Source: Planctomycetota bacterium (lineage in GTDB: Bacteria; Planctomycetota; Phycisphaerae; Sedimentisphaerales; Anaerohalosphaeraceae). Taken from it: DNA of 6,150 nt. Below the pieces are notes generated by a model. It saw nothing but the letters and a program-made list of their open reading frames with translations. It was not told where the DNA came from and ran no database searches. A program made the position numbers and the translations under genes. Positions 1 through 5,888 of this stretch are shown here, one piece after another. The first letter of the stretch is position 1; each line of letters starts with the position of its first letter. The stretch is from assembly GCA_019456245.1 (NCBI GenBank), contig VRUF01000179.1:1-6150 (forward strand), read 5' to 3'.

Positions 1-766
1 CGTCCTCTGCTATAATAAGGAGAGGGCGTTTTGCTTTTGCACATGCTTCCAACAGCGGGACGATCTTTGCGATATTGCTGATCTTGTCTTCATAGACGAG
101 AATATAAGGCTTATTCAACTCGCAAAGCATGTTGTCGGGGTTGGTTACGAAGTGCGGGGAAAGGTATCCGCGATCAAACTGCATGCCTTCGACGTATTCT
201 ACGGTCGTATCGATGCTTTTGCCTTCTTCAACGGTGATAACGCCATCGTTTCCGACCCGCATGAAGGCTTCTGCCATCTTTTTACCGATCTCGATGTCGT
301 TATTTGCTGAAATCGACGCTATATTGACAATATCGTCTTTTTTGGTGATGTCGACGGGTTTTGCCAGCTTTGTCAGTTCCTTGACGGCTACTTTTACGGC
401 CTTTTGAAAGCCGCGGTTCAATGCCATCGCGTCTGCACCTGCTGCCAGATTGCGATATGCTTCTTTAAACATCGCTTCTGTGAGCACCGTTGCCGTGGTC
501 GTTCCGTCACCTGCGACCTTTGAGGTCTTGCTGGCGGCTTCTTTTACCAGTTTGGCCCCGAGATTTTCGGTTTTGTCCACCAAATCGATCTCTTCTGCCA
601 CCGTTACGCCATCTTTAGTAACTGTCGGACCTCCCCAGCCCTTGTCGATGATTGCGTTACGGCCACGCGGTCCAAGCGTAGATTTTACTGCCGTAGCCAG
701 TTTTTCTACCCCGGCAAGCAATGCAGCGCGTGCATCCGATTCAAATGCCAAGTCTTTTACTGCCAT
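1..766 (-). CDS. groEL: GroEL chaperonin (60 kDa), N-terminal 255 residues, cut by window edge
   Basis: Cytosolic ATP-driven folding chaperonin; family members form double rings capped by GroES. The visible part runs from the start ATG (764-766) through the equatorial and intermediate domains into the apical domain. Seen directly: the nucleotide-binding loop LGPRGRN at residues 31-37, TKDG at 50-53 with the family's catalytic Asp52, GDGTTTATVL at 86-95 with the metal-binding Asp87, ISANND, EGMQFDRGYLSP, and LLIIAED at the cut. It aligns to E. coli GroEL almost without gaps; two extra residues fall near the equatorial/intermediate boundary. In the apical substrate-binding segment the E. coli Tyr203 position is His (GYLSPHF), which I recall as common in this lineage. 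An AAGGAG ribosome site supports the start. No groES lies upstream, since the next gene in that direction is tsaB, so this may be one of several groEL copies. The C-terminus lies outside the window. Confidence 0.97.
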   Translation of the reverse strand, partial: MAVKDLAFESDARAALLAGVEKLATAVKSTLGPRGRNAIIDKGWGGPTVTKDGVTVAEEIDLVDKTENLGAKLVKEAASKTSKVAGDGTTTATVLTEAMFKEAYRNLAAGADAMALNRGFQKAVKVAVKELTKLAKPVDITKKDDIVNIASISANNDIEIGKKMAEAFMRVGNDGVITVEEGKSIDTTVEYVEGMQFDRGYLSPHFVTNPDNMLCELNKPYILVYEDKISNIAKIVPLLEACAKAKRPLLIIAED

Positions 767-777
767 GATCGTTATTA

Positions 778-783
778 CTCCTT
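778..783 (-). promoter_or_regulatory. Ribosome binding site of groEL
   Basis: On the minus strand AAGGAG ends 11 bases before the ATG at 764-766. It is the strongest Shine-Dalgarno match in the window and fits a highly translated chaperonin. The leader just upstream is very A+T rich (TTATTATAATTAAGG). Confidence 0.8.
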
Positions 784-836
784 AATTATAATAAAACATA
801 AACCACAATTTTTTCGATTACGATATTTACACTTAC

Positions 837-870
837 CCTAGTGCAAAAAAGATACCAAACGGCACTTAGG
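837..870. repeat. Imperfect inverted repeat upstream of groEL
   Basis: The arms CCTAGTGC (837-844) and GCACTTAGG (862-870) are complementary apart from one extra T, and are separated by 17 bases. The repeat lies about 70-105 bases upstream of the groEL start, where an operator could sit. It shares the pentamer AGTGC/GCACT with the HrcA-binding CIRCE element. The half-sites, however, are in the opposite order and the spacer is 17 rather than 9, so it is not a CIRCE. Function is unknown and chance is possible. Confidence 0.35.
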
Positions 871-893
871 TTTTGTTTCGGGATTGCTCGTTG

Positions 894-926
894 GTCATAA
901 GGCCTTCCATGTAAAGGTCTTATGAC
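894..926. repeat. 13-bp inverted repeat (hairpin) between tsaB and groEL
   Basis: The arms GTCATAAGGCCTT (894-906) and AAGGTCTTATGAC (914-926) pair over 13 positions around a 7-base loop. The one imperfection is a G-U pair in plus-strand RNA and an A/C mismatch in minus-strand RNA. It lies about 100 bases after the tsaB stop and 130 bases before the groEL start, both minus strand. No T-run follows on either strand, so it is not a standard intrinsic terminator. It could be an operator for groEL, an RNA structure in a long groEL leader, or a processing or pause site after tsaB. Confidence 0.6.
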
Positions 927-966
927 TATTAAAATGTTACCACAAAAAGCTGTTGGCCCGTATGTA

Positions 967-999
967 CTGCCAATATGACTTTTTCGACTTCTGCCAATA
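967..999. repeat. Direct repeat CTGCCAATA x2, 24-base period
   Basis: CTGCCAATA occurs at 967-975 and again at 991-999, that is TATTGGCAG twice on the minus strand. Start-to-start spacing is 24 bases. It lies just after the tsaB stop and upstream of groEL. Paired direct sites could bind a regulator, but 24 bases is not a whole number of helical turns and nothing else in the window carries the motif. Its role is unknown. Confidence 0.35.
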
Positions 1000-1026
1000 G
1001 CGTCAAGTGACAGATAGCCGGATTGA

Positions 1027-1764
1027 TTACTCTGGCATGCGATCTAGTCTTTCCATCGCTTCTGGTCTTCTCAGATAGAAGGGAGTTAGATTCTGAGGGT
1101 TCTGATAGCCGGATGAAGCTAAAACCCGCCTGCCAGCATTAAAAACGCCGCTTGCATTGGCAGGCCAAAATTCAGGACCGATAAATTCAATTCCTTTTGC
1201 GTTGAAATCGTCCTTATAGTATACAAGCCCCTCTCCGAGCAACCATACGGGTTTATCGGTGTCTGCGAAGCGTTTTACGAAGTCAGAAGCCTTCATCAGG
1301 CAGTCTTCGAGGGTTTTTACCCACTCATTTTGCTGTTTTTCGAAGAGAGCAATGAAGAAATGGCTGCGTTTAGCGTCAATAATTGTAGCTGTTCTGGTGA
1401 TTTGAGTATTAGTGTATTTGGCAAAGGAAATCGCGTTTTGCAGGCCAACATCGCTGCTTTTGACCCCCAAAACCCTGATTTGAGGGTTAGCTACGGCCAT
1501 CATTTTTGCCGCTGTGACAGCGATTCGTATTCCCGTAAAGCTCCCCGGGCCGTTATTAATGTAGATGTCAGAAATTTGGTTTCTATGGTGGCCAGATTCT
1601 TCTAATGCAGCCAGAATCCTTTCAAAAAGTTCTGCACTGTGCCTTATTGGGGCAGAAAAAATTTTCTCAATAAATATTTTTTTTTTATCTCCCAATGCCA
1701 CAGAACCGGCTCTGCCTGAAGTTTCCAGTGTTAGTACGAGTGATTTTTCTTGTATTTTATCCAT
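1027..1764 (-). CDS. tsaB: TsaB (YeaZ-type), tRNA threonylcarbamoyladenosine biosynthesis protein
   Basis: TsaB is the non-catalytic partner of TsaD. With TsaE the complex transfers threonylcarbamoyl from the TsaC/TsaC2 product to A37 of ANN-reading tRNAs in the cytosol. The 245-residue product is close to the E. coli length (231). Seen in order: an ASKHA-fold first strand and turn, LTLETSGRAGSVALG at residues 11-25; the family hallmark GPGSFTGIRIAVTAAK at 72-87; IDAKR at 129-133; and a C-terminal YLRRPEA segment. The start is chosen because it places the LTLETS strand near the N-terminus as in the family, although the preceding TTGGGTTAAG is only a weak ribosome site. A run of ten A bases encodes Lys27-Lys29 and part of Ile30. 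The gene appears to have its own promoter, diverging from the secretin gene. TsaC, TsaD and TsaE are not in the window. Confidence 0.93.
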   Translation of the reverse strand: MDKIQEKSLVLTLETSGRAGSVALGDKKKIFIEKIFSAPIRHSAELFERILAALEESGHHRNQISDIYINNGPGSFTGIRIAVTAAKMMAVANPQIRVLGVKSSDVGLQNAISFAKYTNTQITRTATIIDAKRSHFFIALFEKQQNEWVKTLEDCLMKASDFVKRFADTDKPVWLLGEGLVYYKDDFNAKGIEFIGPEFWPANASGVFNAGRRVLASSGYQNPQNLTPFYLRRPEAMERLDRMPE

Positions 1765-1823
1765 CTTAACCCAATTTTTTGCAAACCTAATGATGATTTA
1801 ATACGTACATTTGCACAAGGCGA

Positions 1824-1852
1824 ACTATAGTCTTTGCCGATACTCATTGCAA
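1824..1852 (-). promoter_or_regulatory. Probable sigma70-type promoter of tsaB
   Basis: On the minus strand TTGCAA (1847-1852) and TATAGT (1824-1829) are separated by exactly 17 bases. They match the consensus boxes at 4 of 6 and 5 of 6 positions. Transcription would begin near 1817 and give a leader of about 50 bases before the tsaB ATG. A short inverted repeat, ACTCA-N9-TGAGT (1842-1860), is centred on the -35 box. Inferred from sequence only. Confidence 0.5.
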
Positions 1853-1859
1853 TAGTGAG

Positions 1860-1887
1860 TTTACAGGAATCAGAAATTCCTTGTAAA
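1860..1887. promoter_or_regulatory. Inverted repeat in the divergent tsaB/secretin promoter region, candidate operator
   Basis: The arms TTTACAGGAAT (1860-1870) and ATTCCTTGTAAA (1876-1887) are complementary over 11 positions with one extra T in the right arm, around a 5-base centre CAGAA. The right arm covers the predicted -35 box of the secretin promoter (1881-1886). The left arm begins 8 bases from the predicted tsaB -35 box. A protein bound here would most directly block or alter secretin transcription and could also touch tsaB. No regulator gene is visible in the window. Confidence 0.5.
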
Positions 1888-1909
1888 ACAGCGGTTTTGT
1901 GTGTATACT
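1881..1909 (+). promoter_or_regulatory. Probable sigma70-type promoter of the secretin gene
   Basis: TTGTAA (1881-1886) and TATACT (1904-1909) have a 17-base spacer, matching the consensus at 4 of 6 and 5 of 6 positions. Transcription would start near 1916 and leave a leader of about 75 bases. The -35 box lies inside the inverted repeat at 1860-1887. The leader holds a weak 5-bp inverted repeat (GACGG at 1937-1941, CCGTC at 1959-1963). Confidence 0.55.
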
Positions 1910-1979
1910 GGCGGATCTATCAAACGTAGTCACATCGACGGCATTTGTGTATAGGTATCCGTCATAATTTATTTGTATT

Positions 1980-1983
1980 GGAG
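1980..1983 (+). promoter_or_regulatory. Ribosome binding site fixing the GTG start of the secretin gene
   Basis: GGAG ends 7 bases before GTG at 1991, a normal spacing. The ATG directly after it (1984) is in another frame, has no spacing and stops after six codons. In-frame ATG codons at residues 19 and 20 fall inside the hydrophobic core of the signal peptide and would remove its basic end. GTG at 1991 is therefore the best start. Confidence 0.75.
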
Positions 1984-1990
1984 ATGAAAG

Positions 1991-4900
1991 GTGCGACATA
2001 TTAGTGTGTCACCGGTGCGGACCGGTCTCAGGTGCTTCTTGGTTATGATGGTCGTTTTTGTCCTCTCTTTGCAGGTTCTTTTCGCCCAGACAGCAAACAA
2101 GCAGCAAGTAAAACGCCAAAAAGCTACCTGGAACATGAAAATTGCAAAAGAGCAGATGAATCGCAATCTTTACCGCGAAGCTGAGGCTAACCTTATTGCA
2201 ACGATTTCAGAATGCGGTCCATACCTTACTACTGGAACCAGCGAGCAACTGGACAAAATGGTAATGGAGGTCCGTTCAAGCCAGAGAGCATCGCAGCAGA
2301 TTATGGAACTGCCTCAAAAGCGTAATCGACTATCCGAAGATCAGCAGTACAAGCCGGCCGAAGAGATTCCCGATTCGGTCAATAATTCTGTTTTGGCAAG
2401 TGGCCAGCAGATAGTTCTCAATGCGAAATCGCCGGCAGGAGTTTCTGATACAGATAGGCTTGCCGAGATTCTTGCTCGAATTGAAAGTGGTCAAACGGCA
2501 GCAAAAAAAGACCAGGCAAGACCGGTATCTCGCCCCCCATCCGCGACGGCGTTTAGCCGACCTCCGGCGGAAGTTTCTCCTTTACTGCATCAAACCCGCC
2601 AAAAAACAGGTGCCGTTAACTCTAACGTTGGCAGTTTAGCTCAACAATACGAAGCTCTCGTAATGCAGGTTCAGACTCTGCTCGAGCAAAGTGTTGACTA
2701 CTATAGTGCCGGAGAAATTGAAAAGGCTCGCGTAGGCTTTGACGAAGTTGCCCTTTCCGGCATTGGCGCAACTGTTAACGGTTTATCTGCCAGCGAATAT
2801 CTCGGTCTTATTGAAAAATCATACGAGTTCCGCCAGAAAGGGCTCGATGCAATCGCTGTTGCTGAAGAGGAATATAGACAGGGTAAGTATTTCCAGGCGC
2901 AGAGTTCGCTTCAAGGGGCCAAGGACGTATATTCGGTGCATTTAACCTCGGAAGATAACCATCGCCTTGAATCACTTCTTGCCCAGGCCAGAGAGGCAGT
3001 TGTCGAACGAGAAAGGATCGCCAATAATCTTATCGCAAGCTCTCAATACAGGGCTGAAGGCAATCTGCTTGAGGCAAGGAGAAGCCTTGATGCGGTAAAA
3101 GACAGCGAATTTCTGTCAGATCGTGAACGCGAGCAGATTTTTTCTGCAATTTCTGAATTCGATAATGCTTTACCCGTCTCTGAGACTAGCTTTAGACCTG
3201 TCCCTGAGATTAGTTCCAGACCTGTTCGGGAAGACATACTCAATGTTTTTGCAAATAGCATAGTACTTTTTAATTCGGGCAAACTGATGCAATCCCGAGA
3301 TGGCTTTATCCGTGCTGCCAACTCAGGAATAAATGCCCGCAACGCTGGGCTTACCGCACAGGATTATCTCGCCAAAATCGATCAGGTTTTGGTCCGAGAG
3401 ACAATCGCTCCGCCGGTTGCTTTACAACGGGAATTGTCGTATGATTCTCAGGAATCATCTTATATCAGACAGATACAGGCACAGCGAAACAGGGTCAAAG
3501 GTTATGTTGGAGCCGTTGTTACAAATGCTGCCAGTAAAGCAGCCGATGCGTTTGGCAATAATGACTTTGCGACAGCAATAAGTGAACTTAGCCCTGCTTT
3601 TTCTGCTATCAAAACTCATCAGATGATTTTGGGAGTAGAAAAGTACCAGACGTACAAGACTCAGTTGGAATCGATTAAGGAACAGATTGAAGCAGGCGAG
3701 AGGAAGTTTGCGCAAGAGGAGAGGATAAAAACTGAAAACCAAAGCACAGTGCTTGCCAAAGAGCTTAAAGATGACGTTCGACAGCAACGAGAGCAGGCAA
3801 TAGCCAATTATTTTGAGGGCGCGACCGCTTTTCAGTTGGAGCAAAAGTACGAAGAGGCGCTCGGACAGGTCGAAAGAGTTCTTCTTGTCGACCCTTCCAA
3901 CAGAAAAGCCCTTTCCAAACAGATCCTGTTGAAGGATACTATCAGATGGCGTCGTATCATTGATGAAGAAAAGGCGACGAATGAAGAAGAAGTGCGACTT
4001 CTTACTACCGTCGTGGAAAAAGACCGTCCTTACGTTAATGAAATGACTTACCCTGGCACATACGACATTGAACCTCTTCGTGACTGGAAGGATATAATAG
4101 AACGTCGCAAGAAAGACGAGTGGGAAGGGCGCAACCCTGCGAATGAAAAGATACAGAAACAGCTCGAACAGCTAGTTGATATGTCACAGTTTGTAGATGA
4201 TATGCCGTTTGACGTAGCAATTGATTTACTGCGGAATTCGGTTGACCCGCCGTTGCCTTTGACAGTTAGGTGGAAGGATCTCAGTGAGAATGCTTTTATT
4301 GAGAAGGACGAGCCTATCGGTATTTCCTTTGGCGAAAATATGGTTAATGTTCCGCTAAAGACGGGCCTTGAGCACCTTCTTGCGGCAGTGAGCGGAGGTC
4401 TTGCTGAGATTGATTATGTTATCGACGAAGGTATGGTCGCTGTCGCTACAAAGGAGTCGCTGCCTGATACCTTAACAATGGAAACATACGATGTTGCACA
4501 GCTTGTCAGTGAACAGATGATGGGCGGCGGCATGGGCGGCGGCATGGGCGGCGGTATGGGTGGTGGTATGATGGGTGGCGGCGGCGGTGGTTACGGTGGC
4601 GGCAGTAGTTTTGGCGGTGGCGGCGGTAGTTTTGGCGGTGGCGGTGGCGGCGGTGGTTATGGCGGTCAAGGCGGCGGTGGCGGCAACTTTCAGAATCGTT
4701 ACCGAGCCTATCAAATCATTCAGATCATCCAGGAGACGATCGAGCCGGATACATGGTACGATGCCGGCGGCGAAGGTACAATACGAGAGTTTTCCGGTAA
4801 TCAGTTGATCATCTGGCAGACTCCTGAAGTGCATGAAAAGATCAAGGCTTTCCTTGACGAAATGATAGCGTTTATCGGCCAGCAGGTTGCGATCGAAACA

Positions 4901-5806
4901 AGGTTCCTGCTCGTCGATGAAAACTTTCTTGAGGATATAGGGCTTGATACTAATATAATGCGGTTTCAAACGGGTATCGATAAGATCGAGGGCGACGGCG
5001 TCCTAAGACCCGGTGATGATGCTTTTCAGTCTTATGAAGCGACAACGCCCCAGAATACGGGTATTACGAGTACATTGGCAGAAGCAGGCTCAGCGTTATT
5101 AGGCAATCCGGCGATGTCGTTTGATTTCGCCTATGGTGGTGTTCTGGACGACTTGCAGGTCAACTTTACCGTGCGGGCTACACAGATGCATGCCAACAGC
5201 AGGACATTGACCGCACCAAAGTTAATGGTACTTAGCGGTGAGACCGGTTCAATATCGGTTATCAAAAACCGTCCCTATGTCGCGGATGTAACATTTACAA
5301 GTGATACGTCAACAACGGATGCTGGCGCGGCTGGTCAGGCGTTTACGGTGCAATATCTGGAGCGGGATATGGAGACGATCCAAACCGGTATCCAGATGTC
5401 CGTTACGCCGACGATAACTGCGGATAAGAAGTATGTTATCCTGCGTATAATTACGTCACTGATCGATGAAATTGGCGCGGGAGCGCAGAATTCTCTCACT
5501 TACACTATTGGTGATGGTACAACAGATGAGGTATTCTGGGAAGAGCCGGTGACCGAGAATACGAGCGTCCAGACGAGGGTGCTGGTTCCGGATAGCGGGA
5601 CGGTTCTTTTGGGCGGCCTGACACTTACTGCTGAAAAAGAGATCGAGTCGGGCGTTCCGATCCTGAGCAAGATCCCTATCCTTAACCGTTTCTTCTCGAA
5701 TCGCAGCGAAGTTAAGGATAAGCAGATCCTTTTGATACTTGTCAAGCCGACGATCATTCTCAAGGATGAGGCCGAAGAGGATGCTATTGCTGCGATGGAG
5801 TATTAA
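1991..5806 (+). CDS. Very large secretin-family outer-membrane protein with TPR-like N-terminal region and Gly-rich linker
   Basis: Family role: secretins (GspD, PilQ, type II/III superfamily) form multimeric gated channels in the outer membrane. The 1271 residues are about twice the usual GspD length. Seen in order: a signal peptide with basic N-end, hydrophobic 15-31 and likely cleavage after Ala32; helical TPR-like hairpins at about 45-95, 234-385 and 423-465; Pro-rich linkers near 175-195 and 398-413; a charged, probably coiled-coil segment about 550-602; a canonical-looking TPR at 605-641 ending VDPSNRKAL; an N0/STN-like domain about 729-824; a Gly-rich stretch at 843-898; an N1-like domain about 904-958; and the secretin domain from about 963. 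The secretin domain carries LTAPK (1073-1077), GTVLLGGL (1203-1210) and VPILSKIPILNRFF (1222-1235). It is a single gene between a divergent promoter and a terminator. No ATPase, pseudopilin or inner-membrane partner is nearby, so the cargo is unknown. Secretin fold is confident; the exact system is not. Confidence 0.93.
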   Translation: MRHISVSPVRTGLRCFLVMMVVFVLSLQVLFAQTANKQQVKRQKATWNMKIAKEQMNRNLYREAEANLIATISECGPYLTTGTSEQLDKMVMEVRSSQRASQQIMELPQKRNRLSEDQQYKPAEEIPDSVNNSVLASGQQIVLNAKSPAGVSDTDRLAEILARIESGQTAAKKDQARPVSRPPSATAFSRPPAEVSPLLHQTRQKTGAVNSNVGSLAQQYEALVMQVQTLLEQSVDYYSAGEIEKARVGFDEVALSGIGATVNGLSASEYLGLIEKSYEFRQKGLDAIAVAEEEYRQGKYFQAQSSLQGAKDVYSVHLTSEDNHRLESLLAQAREAVVERERIANNLIASSQYRAEGNLLEARRSLDAVKDSEFLSDREREQIFSAISEFDNALPVSETSFRPVPEISSRPVREDILNVFANSIVLFNSGKLMQSRDGFIRAANSGINARNAGLTAQDYLAKIDQVLVRETIAPPVALQRELSYDSQESSYIRQIQAQRNRVKGYVGAVVTNAASKAADAFGNNDFATAISELSPAFSAIKTHQMILGVEKYQTYKTQLESIKEQIEAGERKFAQEERIKTENQSTVLAKELKDDVRQQREQAIANYFEGATAFQLEQKYEEALGQVERVLLVDPSNRKALSKQILLKDTIRWRRIIDEEKATNEEEVRLLTTVVEKDRPYVNEMTYPGTYDIEPLRDWKDIIERRKKDEWEGRNPANEKIQKQLEQLVDMSQFVDDMPFDVAIDLLRNSVDPPLPLTVRWKDLSENAFIEKDEPIGISFGENMVNVPLKTGLEHLLAAVSGGLAEIDYVIDEGMVAVATKESLPDTLTMETYDVAQLVSEQMMGGGMGGGMGGGMGGGMMGGGGGGYGGGSSFGGGGGSFGGGGGGGGYGGQGGGGGNFQNRYRAYQIIQIIQETIEPDTWYDAGGEGTIREFSGNQLIIWQTPEVHEKIKAFLDEMIAFIGQQVAIETRFLLVDENFLEDIGLDTNIMRFQTGIDKIEGDGVLRPGDDAFQSYEATTPQNTGITSTLAEAGSALLGNPAMSFDFAYGGVLDDLQVNFTVRATQMHANSRTLTAPKLMVLSGETGSISVIKNRPYVADVTFTSDTSTTDAGAAGQAFTVQYLERDMETIQTGIQMSVTPTITADKKYVILRIITSLIDEIGAGAQNSLTYTIGDGTTDEVFWEEPVTENTSVQTRVLVPDSGTVLLGGLTLTAEKEIESGVPILSKIPILNRFFSNRSEVKDKQILLILVKPTIILKDEAEEDAIAAMEY
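2011..2026 (+). repeat. Small hairpin just inside the secretin coding start
   Basis: Two copies of the palindromic hexamer ACCGGT (2011-2016 and 2021-2026) flank the tetraloop-size GCGG. They can form a 6-bp G+C-rich stem 20-35 bases after the GTG. It encodes part of the signal-peptide N-region. It might slow or tune initiation, but a chance repeat is also plausible. Confidence 0.35.
2690..2818 (+). repeat. Secretin internal protein repeat, copy A (residues 234-276)
   Basis: This 43-residue unit aligns without gaps to residues 423-465, with 16 identities by my count. Shared landmarks are G-x5-R-x-GF, A-x-SGI-x-A, GL-x-A and YL-x2-I. It looks like a TPR-like helical hairpin followed by a conserved loop. 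The DNA has diverged, so the duplication is old rather than a recent tandem copy. Confidence 0.6.
3182..3229 (+). repeat. 24-bp imperfect tandem repeat in the secretin linker
   Basis: Two 24-base units (3182-3205 and 3206-3229) share GAGA-y-TAG-y-T followed by AGACCTGT and encode ETSFRPVP then EISSRPVR (residues 398-413). A weaker half copy encoding LPVS precedes them. They form a Pro-rich hinge between two helical repeat blocks. The period is a multiple of three, so copy-number change would keep the frame. Confidence 0.6.
3257..3385 (+). repeat. Secretin internal protein repeat, copy B (residues 423-465)
   Basis: This is the partner of the unit at residues 234-276, offset by 189 residues. 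The shared core here reads SGIN-A then GLTAQDYLAKID. Two copies of the same helical unit separated by other TPR-like hairpins suggest that the N-terminal periplasmic region grew by duplication. Confidence 0.6.
4517..4684 (+). repeat. Gly-rich low-complexity tract with MGGG tandem repeats (residues 843-898)
   Basis: Of 56 residues 41 are Gly. The tract begins with four near-identical 12-base units of the form ATGGGCGGCGGC (MGGG), then continues as G-runs broken by Tyr, Phe, Ser and Gln. It sits between the N0/STN-like domain and the N1-like domain, where a flexible linker is tolerated. The repeated GGC/GGT codons make it prone to in-frame length change. The open reading frames on the other strand and in the other plus frame here are artefacts of this composition. 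Confidence 0.85.
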
Positions 5807-5809
5807 CCG

Positions 5810-5880
5810 CATACGAAAAACGATAACAATAAAAAGGGACGCCGATCTTATCGATTTGCGTCCCTTTTTTCGTTCGTATG
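5810..5880. repeat. Outer inverted repeat enclosing the terminator
   Basis: CATACGAA (5810-5817) pairs with TTCGTATG (5873-5880) and encloses the terminator stem. The two arms would give a nested or cruciform structure covering nearly all of the 82-base space between the convergent stops. It may extend the terminator fold. A separate binding role cannot be excluded. Confidence 0.55.
5831..5869. terminator. Bidirectional intrinsic terminator between the secretin gene and aroC
   Basis: AAAAAGGGACGC (5831-5842) and GCGTCCCTTTTT (5858-5869) form a perfect 12-bp stem. The G+C-rich part is flanked by an A-run on the left and a T-run on the right, so it can stop transcripts arriving from either side. 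The 15-base loop holds a small extra stem, CGAT-CTT-ATCG. It lies 24 bases after the secretin stop and 19 bases beyond the aroC stop, as expected for convergent genes. Confidence 0.92.
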
Positions 5881-5888
5881 TTTTTGGT

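Noticed and set aside
129..785. Plus-strand open frames opposite groEL
   Set aside because: They lie wholly on the complement of strongly conserved groEL codons and their products resemble no family.
784..795. TATAAT next to the groEL ribosome site as a -10 box
   Set aside because: It lies only about 20 bases from the ATG and no usable -35 box stands 16-18 bases before it; transcription would begin at the ribosome site.
837..870. CIRCE (HrcA) operator
   Set aside because: The half-site order is reversed and the spacer is 17 instead of 9, so it was kept only as an unnamed inverted repeat.
1330..1801. Plus-strand frames opposite tsaB
   Set aside because: Shadows of the conserved tsaB frame, with no ribosome site or family match.
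1984..2004. Six-codon frame starting at ATG directly after GGAG, overlapping the secretin start
   Set aside because: There is no spacing between ribosome site and ATG, so initiation there is unlikely; the GTG 7 bases on fits better.
3455..3844. Minus-strand 129-codon frame inside the secretin
   Set aside because: It is antisense to the coiled-coil region, has no ribosome site, and its composition is what complementing Glu/Lys/Gln codons gives.
4472..4969. Long minus-strand open frame rich in Ala, Thr and His under the Gly-rich tract
   Set aside because: It is the reverse complement of GGC/GGT repeats in the real secretin frame; it has no ribosome site and no family resemblance.
5456..5812. 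Minus-strand open frames opposite the secretin pore domain
   Set aside because: Antisense to conserved secretin motifs and reaching into the terminator side without a start context.
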